A stretch of 64,000 nucleotides of DNA from BOKV01 sp049289295 (GTDB lineage: Bacteria > Pseudomonadota > Alphaproteobacteria > Rhizobiales > Rhizobiaceae). The notes beneath the pieces are model-generated. The model was given only the letters and a program-made list of their open reading frames with translations. It did no database searches and had not been told where the DNA came from. This document shows positions 54,387 to 63,673 of this stretch, piece by piece. The first letter of the stretch is position 1. Each line of letters opens with the position of its first letter. The stretch covers positions 1 to 64,000 of the forward strand of contig JBATLL010000057.1 in the NCBI GenBank assembly GCA_049289295.1, written 5' to 3'. The position numbers and the translations under genes were made by a program.

Positions 54387-56843
54387 ATGGCTGAATTTCC
54401 TTCAACGGCACGTGTCGTCATCATCGGCGGCGGCGCGGTTGGCGTCTCTGCACTTTATCACCTGGCAAAGGCCGGATGGACGGACTGTGTCCTGCTGGAG
54501 AAAAACGAACTGACCGCTGGTTCGACCTGGCATGCGGCAGGAAACGTGCCGACCTTCTCGACCTCCTGGTCCATCATGAACATGCAGCGCTATTCGACCG
54601 AACTCTATTCGGGGCTGGGCGCGGAAGTCGACTATCCGATGAATTACCACGTCACCGGTTCGGTCCGCCTTGCCCATTCCAGGGAGCGCATGCAGGAATT
54701 CGAGCGCGCCAGGGGCATGGGCAGATACCAGGGCATGAACCTGGAAGTGCTTGGTGTTGACGAAATCCGCTCCAGATATCCGTTCCTTGAAACCCATGAT
54801 CTCAAGGGCGCGCTGTATGATCCTGCCGATGGCGATATTGATCCTGCGCAGTTGACCCAGGCGCTGGCAAAGGGCGCGCGCGACATGGGGGCAACGATCA
54901 TGCGTTTCACGCCCGCCACCGGCATTGACCGGGAGAATGGCGAGTGGATCATCCACACCGAAAAAGGCTCGATCCGCGCTGAATATGTGATCAACGCGGC
55001 CGGTTACTACGCCCAGAAGGTTGGTGAATGGTTCAAGCCATTTGGCGGTCGCACCGTGCCGATGATGGTCATGAGCCACCAGTACATTCTTTTCGAGGAA
55101 ATCCCTGAGCTCAAGGCCTGGACCGATGAAGTCGGCCACAAGCTCCCGCTGCTGCGCGATGTCGATTCTTCCTACTACCTGCGCCAGGAAAAGAACGGCA
55201 TGAATCTCGGCCCCTATGAGCGCAATTGCCGCGCGCACTGGGCGACCTCCGATGATCCGATGCCCGAAGACTTCTCCTTCCAGCTCTATCCCGACGATCT
55301 TGATCGCCTGGAATGGTATCTCAACGATGCGGTCGAGCGCGTGCCGCTGCTGGGTACCACGGGCCTGAGCAAGATCATCAATGGTCCCATTCCCTATTGC
55401 CCGGACGGCAATCCGCTCATCGGCCCGATGCCCGGTGTGCCGAATGCCTTCGAGGCCTGTGTCTTCACGTTCGGCATCGCCCAGGCTGGTGGCGCTGGCA
55501 AGGTTCTGGCCGAATGGGTAACGCAGGGCACGACCGAGTGGGACATGTGGTCGTGCGATCCGCGCCGCTTCACCGCCTTTGCCGATCATGACTATTGCGT
55601 GGCCAAGGGCATGGAAGTCTATGGCCACGAATATGCGATGCATTTTCCGCGCCACGCATGGCCAGCCGGTCGCGACCGCAAGCTTTCACCGATCCATGAC
55701 CGCCTCAAGGCGCTCGGTGCCCAGTTCGGCGCCTTCAATGGATGGGAACGTGCGAACTGGTTCGCCAGTCCAGGCGATGACACGTCACACGAAGCAACCC
55801 AGACCTGGAACAGGGAAGGCCCCTGGTTCCCGCGCATCCGCGAGGAATGCCTTGCCGTTCGCGATGCCGCGGGAATTCTCGACCTGCCCGGATTTTCGCG
55901 CTACCGCGTCGAAGGCGAGGGCGCGCGCGAATGGCTGCTGTCGCTGGTTACCGGCAACATTCCCAAGCCTGGCCGCATCGGCCTTGCATACTTTGCCGAC
56001 AAGGGTGGACGCATTGTCACCGAAATGTCCGTGATGGCGATAAAGGAAGACTTCTTCTTCCTGATCACCGCCGGTATCGCACAATTGCACGATCTGGAAT
56101 GGCTCCGCAGGCATCTGCCTGCTGGCTCGAAGATCGACATCCGCGATGTCACCGAGGAGTTCAGCTGCCAGATTCTCAGCGGTCCCAGTTCCCGTGCCAT
56201 CCTGTCCGAAGTCAGCGATGGCGACTTGACGCTGCCCTGGCTGACACATCAGACTGCCAAGATTGCTGGGCGCTATTGCCAGCTGGTTCGCGTCTCCTTC
56301 GCGGGCGAACTTGGCTGGGAAATCCATACAAAGACCGAGGACACGCCCGCCATCTTCGATGCGGTGTGGGAAGCTGGCAGCAGGCACGGGCTCAAGCCAT
56401 TCGGCATGTTTGCGCTCGATTCACTGCGCCTCGAAAAGAGTTACCGCACCTGGAAGGGTGATCTCTCCACCGATTACACGATCCTGCAGGGCGGGCTGGA
56501 GCGCTTCGTGAACTTCTCCAAGCCTGACTTCATGGGCAAGGCAGCGATCCTTGCCGAAAAGCAGGTCGGTGTGAAGAAGCAGTTCGTCACGCTGCTTGTC
56601 GATGCGCGCGAATGTGATGCGCCATACATGTCGACCCTGTGGCATGACAGCAAGGTGGTCGGCGAAACGACTTCCGGCGGCTGGGGGCACCGGGTAGGCA
56701 AGTCTATTGCCCTTGGCATGCTGCGTTCCGACCTGGTGCAGCCTGGAACGCGGGTCGAAGTGGAAATCTATGGCGAACGTTTCCCTGCAATCGTGCAGGA
56801 AGGTGCCGTATGGGATCCAGCCAATGAAAGATTGAGGGCCTGA
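54387..56843 (+). CDS. Dimethylglycine/sarcosine dehydrogenase-like FAD-GcvT enzyme
   Basis: This is an 818-residue two-domain enzyme. The FAD domain (about 1-400) begins RVVIIGGGAVGVSALYHLAKAG and has the covalent flavinylation-type motif GSTWHAAG with His49. The folate-binding GcvT-like domain (about 430-818) includes GILDLPGFSRYRVEGEGA, FAGELGWEIHTKTEDTP and FGMFALDSLRLEKSYRTWKGDL. Such enzymes oxidatively demethylate N-methyl amines and pass the formaldehyde unit to tetrahydrofolate. The substrate here may be dimethylglycine, sarcosine or another N-methyl amino acid. The stop shares one base with the next ATG. Confidence 0.92.
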   Translation: MAEFPSTARVVIIGGGAVGVSALYHLAKAGWTDCVLLEKNELTAGSTWHAAGNVPTFSTSWSIMNMQRYSTELYSGLGAEVDYPMNYHVTGSVRLAHSRERMQEFERARGMGRYQGMNLEVLGVDEIRSRYPFLETHDLKGALYDPADGDIDPAQLTQALAKGARDMGATIMRFTPATGIDRENGEWIIHTEKGSIRAEYVINAAGYYAQKVGEWFKPFGGRTVPMMVMSHQYILFEEIPELKAWTDEVGHKLPLLRDVDSSYYLRQEKNGMNLGPYERNCRAHWATSDDPMPEDFSFQLYPDDLDRLEWYLNDAVERVPLLGTTGLSKIINGPIPYCPDGNPLIGPMPGVPNAFEACVFTFGIAQAGGAGKVLAEWVTQGTTEWDMWSCDPRRFTAFADHDYCVAKGMEVYGHEYAMHFPRHAWPAGRDRKLSPIHDRLKALGAQFGAFNGWERANWFASPGDDTSHEATQTWNREGPWFPRIREECLAVRDAAGILDLPGFSRYRVEGEGAREWLLSLVTGNIPKPGRIGLAYFADKGGRIVTEMSVMAIKEDFFFLITAGIAQLHDLEWLRRHLPAGSKIDIRDVTEEFSCQILSGPSSRAILSEVSDGDLTLPWLTHQTAKIAGRYCQLVRVSFAGELGWEIHTKTEDTPAIFDAVWEAGSRHGLKPFGMFALDSLRLEKSYRTWKGDLSTDYTILQGGLERFVNFSKPDFMGKAAILAEKQVGVKKQFVTLLVDARECDAPYMSTLWHDSKVVGETTSGGWGHRVGKSIALGMLRSDLVQPGTRVEVEIYGERFPAIVQEGAVWDPANERLRA

Positions 56844-58054
56844 TGCCAGCCATCTCCAAACGGGTTTCGGGAATTCTCGGCAACGATCCCAGCGGCTGGG
56901 AAGTGCATTTCTCGGCCAAGGCGCGCCAGGATGCCGGAGAAGACATTCTCATGCTCTCCATCGGCGATCATGATGTGCCGACGCCGGAGCAATCCGTCGA
57001 GGCCTGCGTTGATGCGCTGCGCGCCGGTCATCACCATTATACCGACCTGCAGGGCATTGCCGAACTGCGCAGGGCGATGGCCGCCATCACCGAACAGTCC
57101 TCAGGCGTTCCCACTGGCGCGGATGAAGTGATCGTGGCCCCGGGCGGGCAGGGTGCCCTGTTCCTGGCTGTGCATGCAGCCTTGGACCCAGGGGATCACA
57201 CCATTGTCGTTGGCCCCTATTACGCCACCTATCCAGGCACATTCCGTGCCGCCTGCGCCGATTTTTCCGTGGTCGAAGCAAGGGCCGAAGATGATTTCCA
57301 GCCGCGCCGTGCGGAACTGGAAAAGGCACTCAACAGCCGCACCAGGGCGATCCTGATCAATTCGCCCAACAATCCGACCGGCGCGGTCTATACAAGGCAG
57401 ACGCTGGAAGCGATCTCGGCATTCTGCCGTGACCATGATTTGTGGCTGATTTCGGATGAGGTCTACTGGACCCATCCCGGCGAAAGCGGCGCGCATCTGT
57501 CTCCTGCCTCCCTGCCGGGCATGGCGGAGCGGACGCTGATCGTGAATTCGGTTTCCAAGAGCCACGGCATGACGGGCTGGCGTGTTGGCTGGTTGCGCGC
57601 ACCGCGCGAACTCATTGCGAACCTCATCAATCTCAATCTGGTTCTGACCTATGGCCTGGGTGATTTCGTCAGCCGCGCCGTGACCAGGGCTTTGGAGAAT
57701 GGCTGGGGCGTCCAGGACTACACAAAGCGCTATGCCGAGCGCCGCGTTGCCCTTGTGCGCGAATTTGCCGGGATGAACGGGGCCACGGTACGTGGCTCGT
57801 CCGGCGGCATGTATGTGATGCTGGATGTCCGCGGTGTTGCCGACAGCGGCGAGGAATTCGCCTGGGCACTGCTTGACGCCGAAAGGATTGCCGTCACGCC
57901 CGGCGAAGCCTTTGGCAAGGCCGCCGCGGGACATGTGCGAATTTCCCTTTGCCAGACAGAATCCGTGCTCAGGGAGGCCGCGCGTCGCATTCGCGCCTTC
58001 ATCCAGCAACGGCATGAAAACAGACATCTTTTGTCCGCAGGAGCCGGATCATGA
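56843..58054 (+). CDS. PLP-dependent class I/II aminotransferase
   Basis: This is a 403-residue fold-type I aminotransferase. The PLP lysine is Lys239 in VNSVSKSHGMTGWRVGW. NSPNNPTG (residues 173-180) and SDEVYW (204-209) complete the cofactor site. It is coupled on both sides (TGATG from the dehydrogenase, ATGA into the methyltransferase gene), so it must act in the same pathway, presumably on the demethylated amino acid or a linked amine. The amino donor is not known. Confidence 0.92.
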   Translation: MPAISKRVSGILGNDPSGWEVHFSAKARQDAGEDILMLSIGDHDVPTPEQSVEACVDALRAGHHHYTDLQGIAELRRAMAAITEQSSGVPTGADEVIVAPGGQGALFLAVHAALDPGDHTIVVGPYYATYPGTFRAACADFSVVEARAEDDFQPRRAELEKALNSRTRAILINSPNNPTGAVYTRQTLEAISAFCRDHDLWLISDEVYWTHPGESGAHLSPASLPGMAERTLIVNSVSKSHGMTGWRVGWLRAPRELIANLINLNLVLTYGLGDFVSRAVTRALENGWGVQDYTKRYAERRVALVREFAGMNGATVRGSSGGMYVMLDVRGVADSGEEFAWALLDAERIAVTPGEAFGKAAAGHVRISLCQTESVLREAARRIRAFIQQRHENRHLLSAGAGS

Positions 58055-59604
58055 CAGACGCACAGGTAGCAGACAGCAACCGTTCACGGCGCACCGGAGG
58101 CCGCGCAGGCCGCCTCGCGGTTCGCTCAGCCCCACTGGCTGACAATATCCAGCCCGTCAAACCCGGCATGCGCGGCGGGCATTACAAGCCGCTCAGCGAG
58201 GCCAGTGTGATCCGCATCCACGAGGCTGCCCTCGAAGCGCTCGAAGTGATCGGTCTTGCCGATGCGCCAGAATCGGGCGTCGAGATCCTGCTGGGCGCAG
58301 GCGCTGTGCAGGGCGATGATGGGCGTATCCGCTTTCCCCGTGCCCTGGTCGAGGACATGCTTGCAAAGGCGGCACGCGGCCTGACGCTGCACGGGCGCGA
58401 TCCGAAGTTCGATCTGCTGCTGGAAGGAACCCGCGTTCACTACGGAACGGCCGGAGCAGCAGTTCATGTCGTTGATGTGGAACGCAACGAATATCGCGAA
58501 TCCAAGGTCAAGGACGTCTACGACGCCGCGCGCCTTGTCCAGTCACTGGACAATGTCCACTTCTTCCAGCGCCCGATGGTCTGTCGCGACATCGTCGACA
58601 ATTACGAGATGGACATCAACACGCTCTATGCCTGCATTGCCGGGACAAAAAAGCATGTCGGCACGTCGATTTTCGATCCCGACTATGTCGATGGCTGCAT
58701 TGAAGTGCTGCACATGGTGGCAGGTGGCGAAGCGAAATGGCGTGAGCGCCCGTTTGTCTCCAACTCCAACTGTTTTGTCGTCCCGCCGATGAAGTTTGCG
58801 CAGGAAAGCTGCAAGGTGATGGAAAAGCTGGTGCGCGCCGGCATGCCCATTCTGCTCCTTTCTGCCGGCCAGGCGGGTGCCACTGCACCCGCTCCCATTG
58901 CCACGGCAATCGTCCAGGCCGTGGCCGAGTGCCTTGCCGGCCTGGTCTACGTCAATGCGATCCAGCCCGGCGCACCCGCGATTTTCGGCACATGGCCCTT
59001 CGTTTCCGACCTGCGGTCGGGCGCCATGTCCGGTGGTTCGGGTGAACAGGCGCTGCTCTCGTCGGGCTGCGCGCAGATGCACCAGTTCTATGGCTTGCCG
59101 GGCGGTGCGGCCGGCGGCATTGCCGATGCCAAGATGCCCGACATGCAGGCTGGCTGGGAACAGATGTGTTCCAACGTCATGACGGGCCTTGCAGGGCTGA
59201 ACATGGTCTATGAAGCGGTCGGCATGCATGCCTCGCTGCTTGGCTTCAGCCTGGAATCGCTGGTACTCGGCGACGACATGCTGGGTCAGGCGATCCGCTG
59301 CGTGCGCGGTATCGACGTCACCGAGGATTTCGTCTCCATCGAGACGATGAAGCAGGTCTGCATGGGCGGTCCCGGACATTATCTCGGGCACACGCAGACG
59401 CTGTCGATCATGCAGAGCGAGTATGTCTATCCGAAGGTCGCTGATCGCCTCTCACCAAAAGAATGGGCGGAAGTCGGCAAGCCGGAACTGATCGCTCAGG
59501 CCATCAAGCGCAAGAACGAAATCCTCGCCGCAAACGGTTTGCAGATCGACCCAACCATCGATGCCCAGGTGAGGGAAAAATTCAACATCCACTTCAAGGG
59601 ATGA
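58051..59604 (+). CDS. MttB-family methyltransferase without pyrrolysine
   Basis: This 517-residue member of the trimethylamine methyltransferase superfamily has a basic N-terminus of about 40 residues before KPLSEASVIRIHEAALEALE. Later motifs are HYGTAGAAVHVVD, SNSNCFVVPPMKF and FGTWPFVSDLRSGAMSGGSGEQALLS. No in-frame TAG occurs, so it is the non-pyrrolysine type, whose studied members demethylate quaternary amines such as glycine betaine with a corrinoid protein. No corrinoid protein or second methyltransferase is in the window. It is the last gene of the operon. Confidence 0.9.
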   Translation: MTDAQVADSNRSRRTGGRAGRLAVRSAPLADNIQPVKPGMRGGHYKPLSEASVIRIHEAALEALEVIGLADAPESGVEILLGAGAVQGDDGRIRFPRALVEDMLAKAARGLTLHGRDPKFDLLLEGTRVHYGTAGAAVHVVDVERNEYRESKVKDVYDAARLVQSLDNVHFFQRPMVCRDIVDNYEMDINTLYACIAGTKKHVGTSIFDPDYVDGCIEVLHMVAGGEAKWRERPFVSNSNCFVVPPMKFAQESCKVMEKLVRAGMPILLLSAGQAGATAPAPIATAIVQAVAECLAGLVYVNAIQPGAPAIFGTWPFVSDLRSGAMSGGSGEQALLSSGCAQMHQFYGLPGGAAGGIADAKMPDMQAGWEQMCSNVMTGLAGLNMVYEAVGMHASLLGFSLESLVLGDDMLGQAIRCVRGIDVTEDFVSIETMKQVCMGGPGHYLGHTQTLSIMQSEYVYPKVADRLSPKEWAEVGKPELIAQAIKRKNEILAANGLQIDPTIDAQVREKFNIHFKG

Positions 59605-59613
59605 ACCGAAGGG

Positions 59614-60501
59614 CTACAGCCGGTTGCGCAGCATCAGCGACTGGCTGACCCGCCCGATCTTCTTTTCTTCGCGCGCGAAGGTGAAGAGGCCCGATAGCGT
59701 GACAATCGCCAGCCCGGCGAAGGCAATCGCGTCGGGTATCTCGGAGAAGATGAACCAGCCGAACACAACTGCCCAGATGATCTGGCTATACTGGATCGGG
59801 GCAATGCGGTTCGCCGCCACGTGCTTTACAGCCACTGACAGGGAGAGATGGCCCAGTCCGGTGCAGAAGCCCGAAGTCATCAGCATGAGAAAAAGCGACG
59901 TATCGGGCCACTGGAATCCGCGTATCATCAGGATACCGTTGAGGACAAGCGAATAGGGAACGACAATTGCCGCCAGCGTCGTGCGCCGCTCCGTTCCAGA
60001 CAGGGTGCGCAGCAGAATGATTGTCAGCGCTGCGAAGAAGGCGACAGCAATGCCAGCCAGGTGGGCCGGTGTGACTTCCCTGAACCCTGGGCGCACGACG
60101 AAAAGCACGCCAACGAAACCGACTGCCACCGCGCTCCAGCGCATCCAGCCAACTCGTTCGCCCAGCACCAGGACCGACAGAAGCGTGACGAAGAACGGCA
60201 CCAGGAATATGAGTGCATAGGCTTCCGCCATCGGCAGGTGCGTAAAGGCATAGATCGACGCCATGGCGCCCAATACGCCGGAAATGCCGCGCAGGTGCAC
60301 GATGTAGGGCCGGTGCATGGTTGCCACATCGCGCCAGGTCTCGTTGCGCGGCTTCGACAGGATGATCGGCACAAGCGAAAACAACGTGACGAAGAAGGCG
60401 ATTTCAAAAACGGTCGCACCGCCACCGGCAAGTTTGATCATCGCATCGCTGAGCGAAAAGCTCAGATAGGCGCCAAAGGCGATCAGGATACCATTCAGCA
60501 T
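59614..60501 (-). CDS. DMT/EamA family transporter
   Basis: This 295-residue protein has about ten helices and two EamA repeats: MLNGILIAFGAYLSFSLSDAMIKLAGGG at the start, and the second half from about residue 150 (GIAVAFFAALTIILLRTLSGTERRTT). These transporters move amino acids, amines or nucleosides. It ends 9 bp from the convergent MttB-family gene. The alternative start at 60546 adds 15 residues. The substrate is unknown. Confidence 0.9.
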   Translation of the reverse strand: MLNGILIAFGAYLSFSLSDAMIKLAGGGATVFEIAFFVTLFSLVPIILSKPRNETWRDVATMHRPYIVHLRGISGVLGAMASIYAFTHLPMAEAYALIFLVPFFVTLLSVLVLGERVGWMRWSAVAVGFVGVLFVVRPGFREVTPAHLAGIAVAFFAALTIILLRTLSGTERRTTLAAIVVPYSLVLNGILMIRGFQWPDTSLFLMLMTSGFCTGLGHLSLSVAVKHVAANRIAPIQYSQIIWAVVFGWFIFSEIPDAIAFAGLAIVTLSGLFTFAREEKKIGRVSQSLMLRNRL

Positions 60502-60634
60502 TGTCGGTTTTCCGGAATTGCCGCAGGACGGCGCTCGGTTGTCCATCCTGATGCCAGCTCGAACGTCCACTGGCGACCCTGTTGGCTCTATACGCTTGAT
60601 AGCGAATGGCAAGCAGATTCGGCAAGGCTTCTGG

Positions 60635-61903
60635 CTAACCCGGCAAGCTCAGGTCAACCTCGGTGGAATCGTTTTCGGGAAGCAGGTTCTCGACATTGGG
60701 GATCTGCGCGCTGCGGACCTCGAAATTCTCGGTCTGAGCTTCGGGCACGCTGTCGCGCCTGCCAAGCCTGACGATAACGAATGCAGCGAAAACAAGCGCC
60801 AGCCCGGCAATGATGTACATGAAGGCAGATGGCCCAAGAGTAGGGGTGAGAGCCGTAACCACGCCAGGCACCACGAATGCGGCAGCGGACCAGGCCACCA
60901 GCATGGTACTGGCCAGCGGCACATAATCCTCAGGCCTGGCGCGGTCGTTGGCATGGGCGTTCGAAATCGAATAGACCGACTCCGTTGCACCCGACCAGAT
61001 CGCGAAGATCAGGGCCGCGACAAGGATGTTGGCAAACGTCACCTGCGCTGCCGCCAGCGCCATCGCCGCGATGATGACGCAGGCACCAATCAGGACAAGG
61101 CGCCGGTCAATGCGGTCTGAAAGCGCGCCTAGCGGCACCTGCACGCCGAGCATCCCCAGTTGCATCAGGAACAGCAGCAACGACACATCGCCTTGCGAAA
61201 GGCCTTTCTGGGCGGCGTAGATCGGTGTGAACCCCTGAACAAGCATCGACAGGCCACCTGATGCCATGATGCCGACAAGGCCAACGGGTGAGGTTCGCCA
61301 TGTCCGCACAAGCGCAATCGTCACGCCCTGCGGCGGTGGGGGTGTCGCCAGCCTGGTCAGGGCAATGGGCAGGATACCAATACAGGCAAACATGATTGTC
61401 GCCAGTGGCGCAATGTTGCCCGCTGCGGGCAACTGCCCGAAAATGAATGCGCCAGTGCCCAGACCCAGCACATAGCCGAGATAAAACACGGACATGGCCC
61501 GGCCACGCCACGAATTGTCACTCGAATGGTTGAGCCAGCTTTGCGTGATGATGAAATTGCCATTCATGGCAATTCCGTAAAGGAACCGCGAGGCGAGCCA
61601 GGCCCAGGGAATGGTGCCGAGCGCCACGATGGCCGCTGACAGGATGATGATGGCCGAGAAGGCTGTGAACATGCGCGCATGTCCGACCCGCGCGATGAGT
61701 GGACCGGCAATCAGGCAGCCGATCACGCCGCCGCCCGCAATCAGCGTCACCGCAGAACCGGCGACCCACATCGGTTCGCCTGCCTGCGACAGGGCGAACG
61801 GTACATAGGCAAACATGATGCCATTGCCGAGCGCCATCAGCGTCATCGATGCAATGATGGATGCGATTGAAAGGAAGTTCGGTGCCGTTTGTTGCCGCAT
61901 CAT
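60635..61903 (-). CDS. MFS transporter
   Basis: This 422-residue major facilitator protein has 12 predicted helices. It opens FLSIASIIASMTLMALGNGIMFAYVPF; the loop after helix 2 reads GPLIARVGHARM, and helix 5 lies in SVFYLGYVLGLGTGAFIFGQLP. The second half has GALSDRIDRRLVLIG. It overlaps the sulfatase stop by four bases (ATGA on the minus strand), so it probably carries the sulfatase substrate or product. It resembles the YcaD-like subgroup. Confidence 0.92.
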   Translation of the reverse strand: MMRQQTAPNFLSIASIIASMTLMALGNGIMFAYVPFALSQAGEPMWVAGSAVTLIAGGGVIGCLIAGPLIARVGHARMFTAFSAIIILSAAIVALGTIPWAWLASRFLYGIAMNGNFIITQSWLNHSSDNSWRGRAMSVFYLGYVLGLGTGAFIFGQLPAAGNIAPLATIMFACIGILPIALTRLATPPPPQGVTIALVRTWRTSPVGLVGIMASGGLSMLVQGFTPIYAAQKGLSQGDVSLLLFLMQLGMLGVQVPLGALSDRIDRRLVLIGACVIIAAMALAAAQVTFANILVAALIFAIWSGATESVYSISNAHANDRARPEDYVPLASTMLVAWSAAAFVVPGVVTALTPTLGPSAFMYIIAGLALVFAAFVIVRLGRRDSVPEAQTENFEVRSAQIPNVENLLPENDSTEVDLSLPG

Positions 61904-63417
61904 TCACCGCGAGGAAAACGCTTGCTGGATTCAAGCGTGTCGAGGTTCATGTGATTGCGCATGTAGCGCTCCGACGCCTTTTGCAGGGGCTGGAAATCCC
62001 ACGGGTAATAGGCACCGTTGCGCAGTGCCTCATAAACCACCCATCGCCGCGCCTGGCTGGCGCGCACTTCACTGTCATAGGCGGCCATGTCCCACCGCGC
62101 GCGAACCTGTTCCATGAAACGCGCGACTGTCTCGCTATGGGCAGCTTCTGCAGCCAGATTGCGCAATTCATGCGGATCGGCTTCAAGGTCGAACAGTTGC
62201 GGCGGGTCGAGTTCGCAATGGTTGAACTTGAAACGACCCTCGCGAAGGCTCACCAGCGGCGCATGGGAAGCTTCCGCTGCATATTCGATCATCACCGGCG
62301 CGCCCCGAGCACCACCCGTTGCAACAGTGCGCAGGCTGCGCCCGTCGGTCCATGGAGCGATCTCGCTCATGTCGATGCCGGCAAGGTCACACAGGGTCGG
62401 CAGGATATCGACATTCGAGACCGGCTCGCCTGTCATGCGCTGGGCGATGCCCGGCGCGCTGATCATCAGCGGCACGCGCGATGATCCCTCGTAGAAGCAC
62501 ATCTTGAACCACAGGCCGCGTTCGCCCAGCATGTCGCCATGATCCGAACAGAACAGCACGATTGTATTGTCCGCCTGCCGCGTTGATTCCAGCGCTTCCA
62601 GAATTTCGCCGATCTTGTCATCGAGATAGGAGATGTTTGCGAAATAGGCGCGCCGCGAGCGCCGGATATCTTCATCGGTAATCGTGTAGTTGAGCCAGTC
62701 ATTTGCCTTGAAGATGCGCTGCGAATGGGCGTCCTGCTCATCCATTGCCATGGCTGGAACATTGGGAAGCAGATGGTCGCAATCGCTGTAGATTTCCCAG
62801 TATTTCTTGCGCGCCACATACGGATCGTGCGGATGTGTGAAGGAGGCGGTCAGGCACCAGGGCCGTTCATCGTTGCCCCTTGCCAGATCGTAAATCTTGG
62901 CCGTCGCGTTGAAGGCAACCTCGTCGTCATATTCCAGCTGGTTCGTGATTTCGGCCACGCCAGCGCCGGTCACCGAACCCATATTGTGATACCACCATTC
63001 GATGCGCTCGCCCGGCTTGCGATAGTCAGGTGTCCAGCCGAAATCGGCCGGATAGATATCGGTGGTCAGCCGCTCCTCGAACCCGTGCATCTGGTCGGGT
63101 CCGACAAAATGCATCTTGCCTGAGAGACAGGTGTAATAACCGGCGCGCCGCAGGTGATGGGCGTATGTGGGAATGTCAGACGCAAATTCGGCTGCATTGT
63201 CGTACACCCGCGTCCGGCGAGGCATCTGCCCGGACATGAAGGATGCGCGCGCAGGCGCACATAGCGGGCTTGAAGTGTAGCAATTGGCAAAGCGCACGGA
63301 CCGCGCTGCCAGCCGCTTCAGGTTCGGCGCATGAAGCCACGGCGCAGGTCCATCGGGAAACAGCGTGCCATTCAGCTGGTCGACCATGATGATGAGAATA
63401 TTCGGTTTGCCCGTCAT
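61900..63417 (-). CDS. Choline-sulfatase-like sulfatase
   Basis: This is a 505-residue type I sulfatase. The formylglycine site is Cys53 in SPLCAPARASFMSG (CxPxR), with the metal Asp in NILIIMVDQLNG and the second site VLFCSDHGDMLGERGLWFKMCFYEGSSRVPLM. The YEGSSRVPL motif and the C-terminal extension (residues 420-505) match the BetC choline-sulfatase group, which releases choline from choline-O-sulfate. No signal peptide is visible, so it acts in the cytoplasm. AGGAG before the ATG sets the start. It is coupled to the MFS gene. Confidence 0.85.
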   Translation of the reverse strand: MTGKPNILIIMVDQLNGTLFPDGPAPWLHAPNLKRLAARSVRFANCYTSSPLCAPARASFMSGQMPRRTRVYDNAAEFASDIPTYAHHLRRAGYYTCLSGKMHFVGPDQMHGFEERLTTDIYPADFGWTPDYRKPGERIEWWYHNMGSVTGAGVAEITNQLEYDDEVAFNATAKIYDLARGNDERPWCLTASFTHPHDPYVARKKYWEIYSDCDHLLPNVPAMAMDEQDAHSQRIFKANDWLNYTITDEDIRRSRRAYFANISYLDDKIGEILEALESTRQADNTIVLFCSDHGDMLGERGLWFKMCFYEGSSRVPLMISAPGIAQRMTGEPVSNVDILPTLCDLAGIDMSEIAPWTDGRSLRTVATGGARGAPVMIEYAAEASHAPLVSLREGRFKFNHCELDPPQLFDLEADPHELRNLAAEAAHSETVARFMEQVRARWDMAAYDSEVRASQARRWVVYEALRNGAYYPWDFQPLQKASERYMRNHMNLDTLESSKRFPRGE

Positions 63418-63673
63418 TGGTCGCGATCTCCTGTCCGTGAAAATCACATATCAGCAAATCGGCCCGCTGGCATTGCGAATTTCGGCATTTGAACCCTGTT
63501 AGTGCCTTTCGCCGCCTGCTGTAAATGGCGCGATTGTCCGGACCGCCCAATTCGCCTGCTGGGGCCGATCCTGCCTGTTCAGACATTGATGAAATTGCAC
63601 TGGCGACGCACACACCACTTGACTGCAAACGACAAAGGGGTTCGCATGAAGGCCCCGCTTCAGGAAGACAGCC

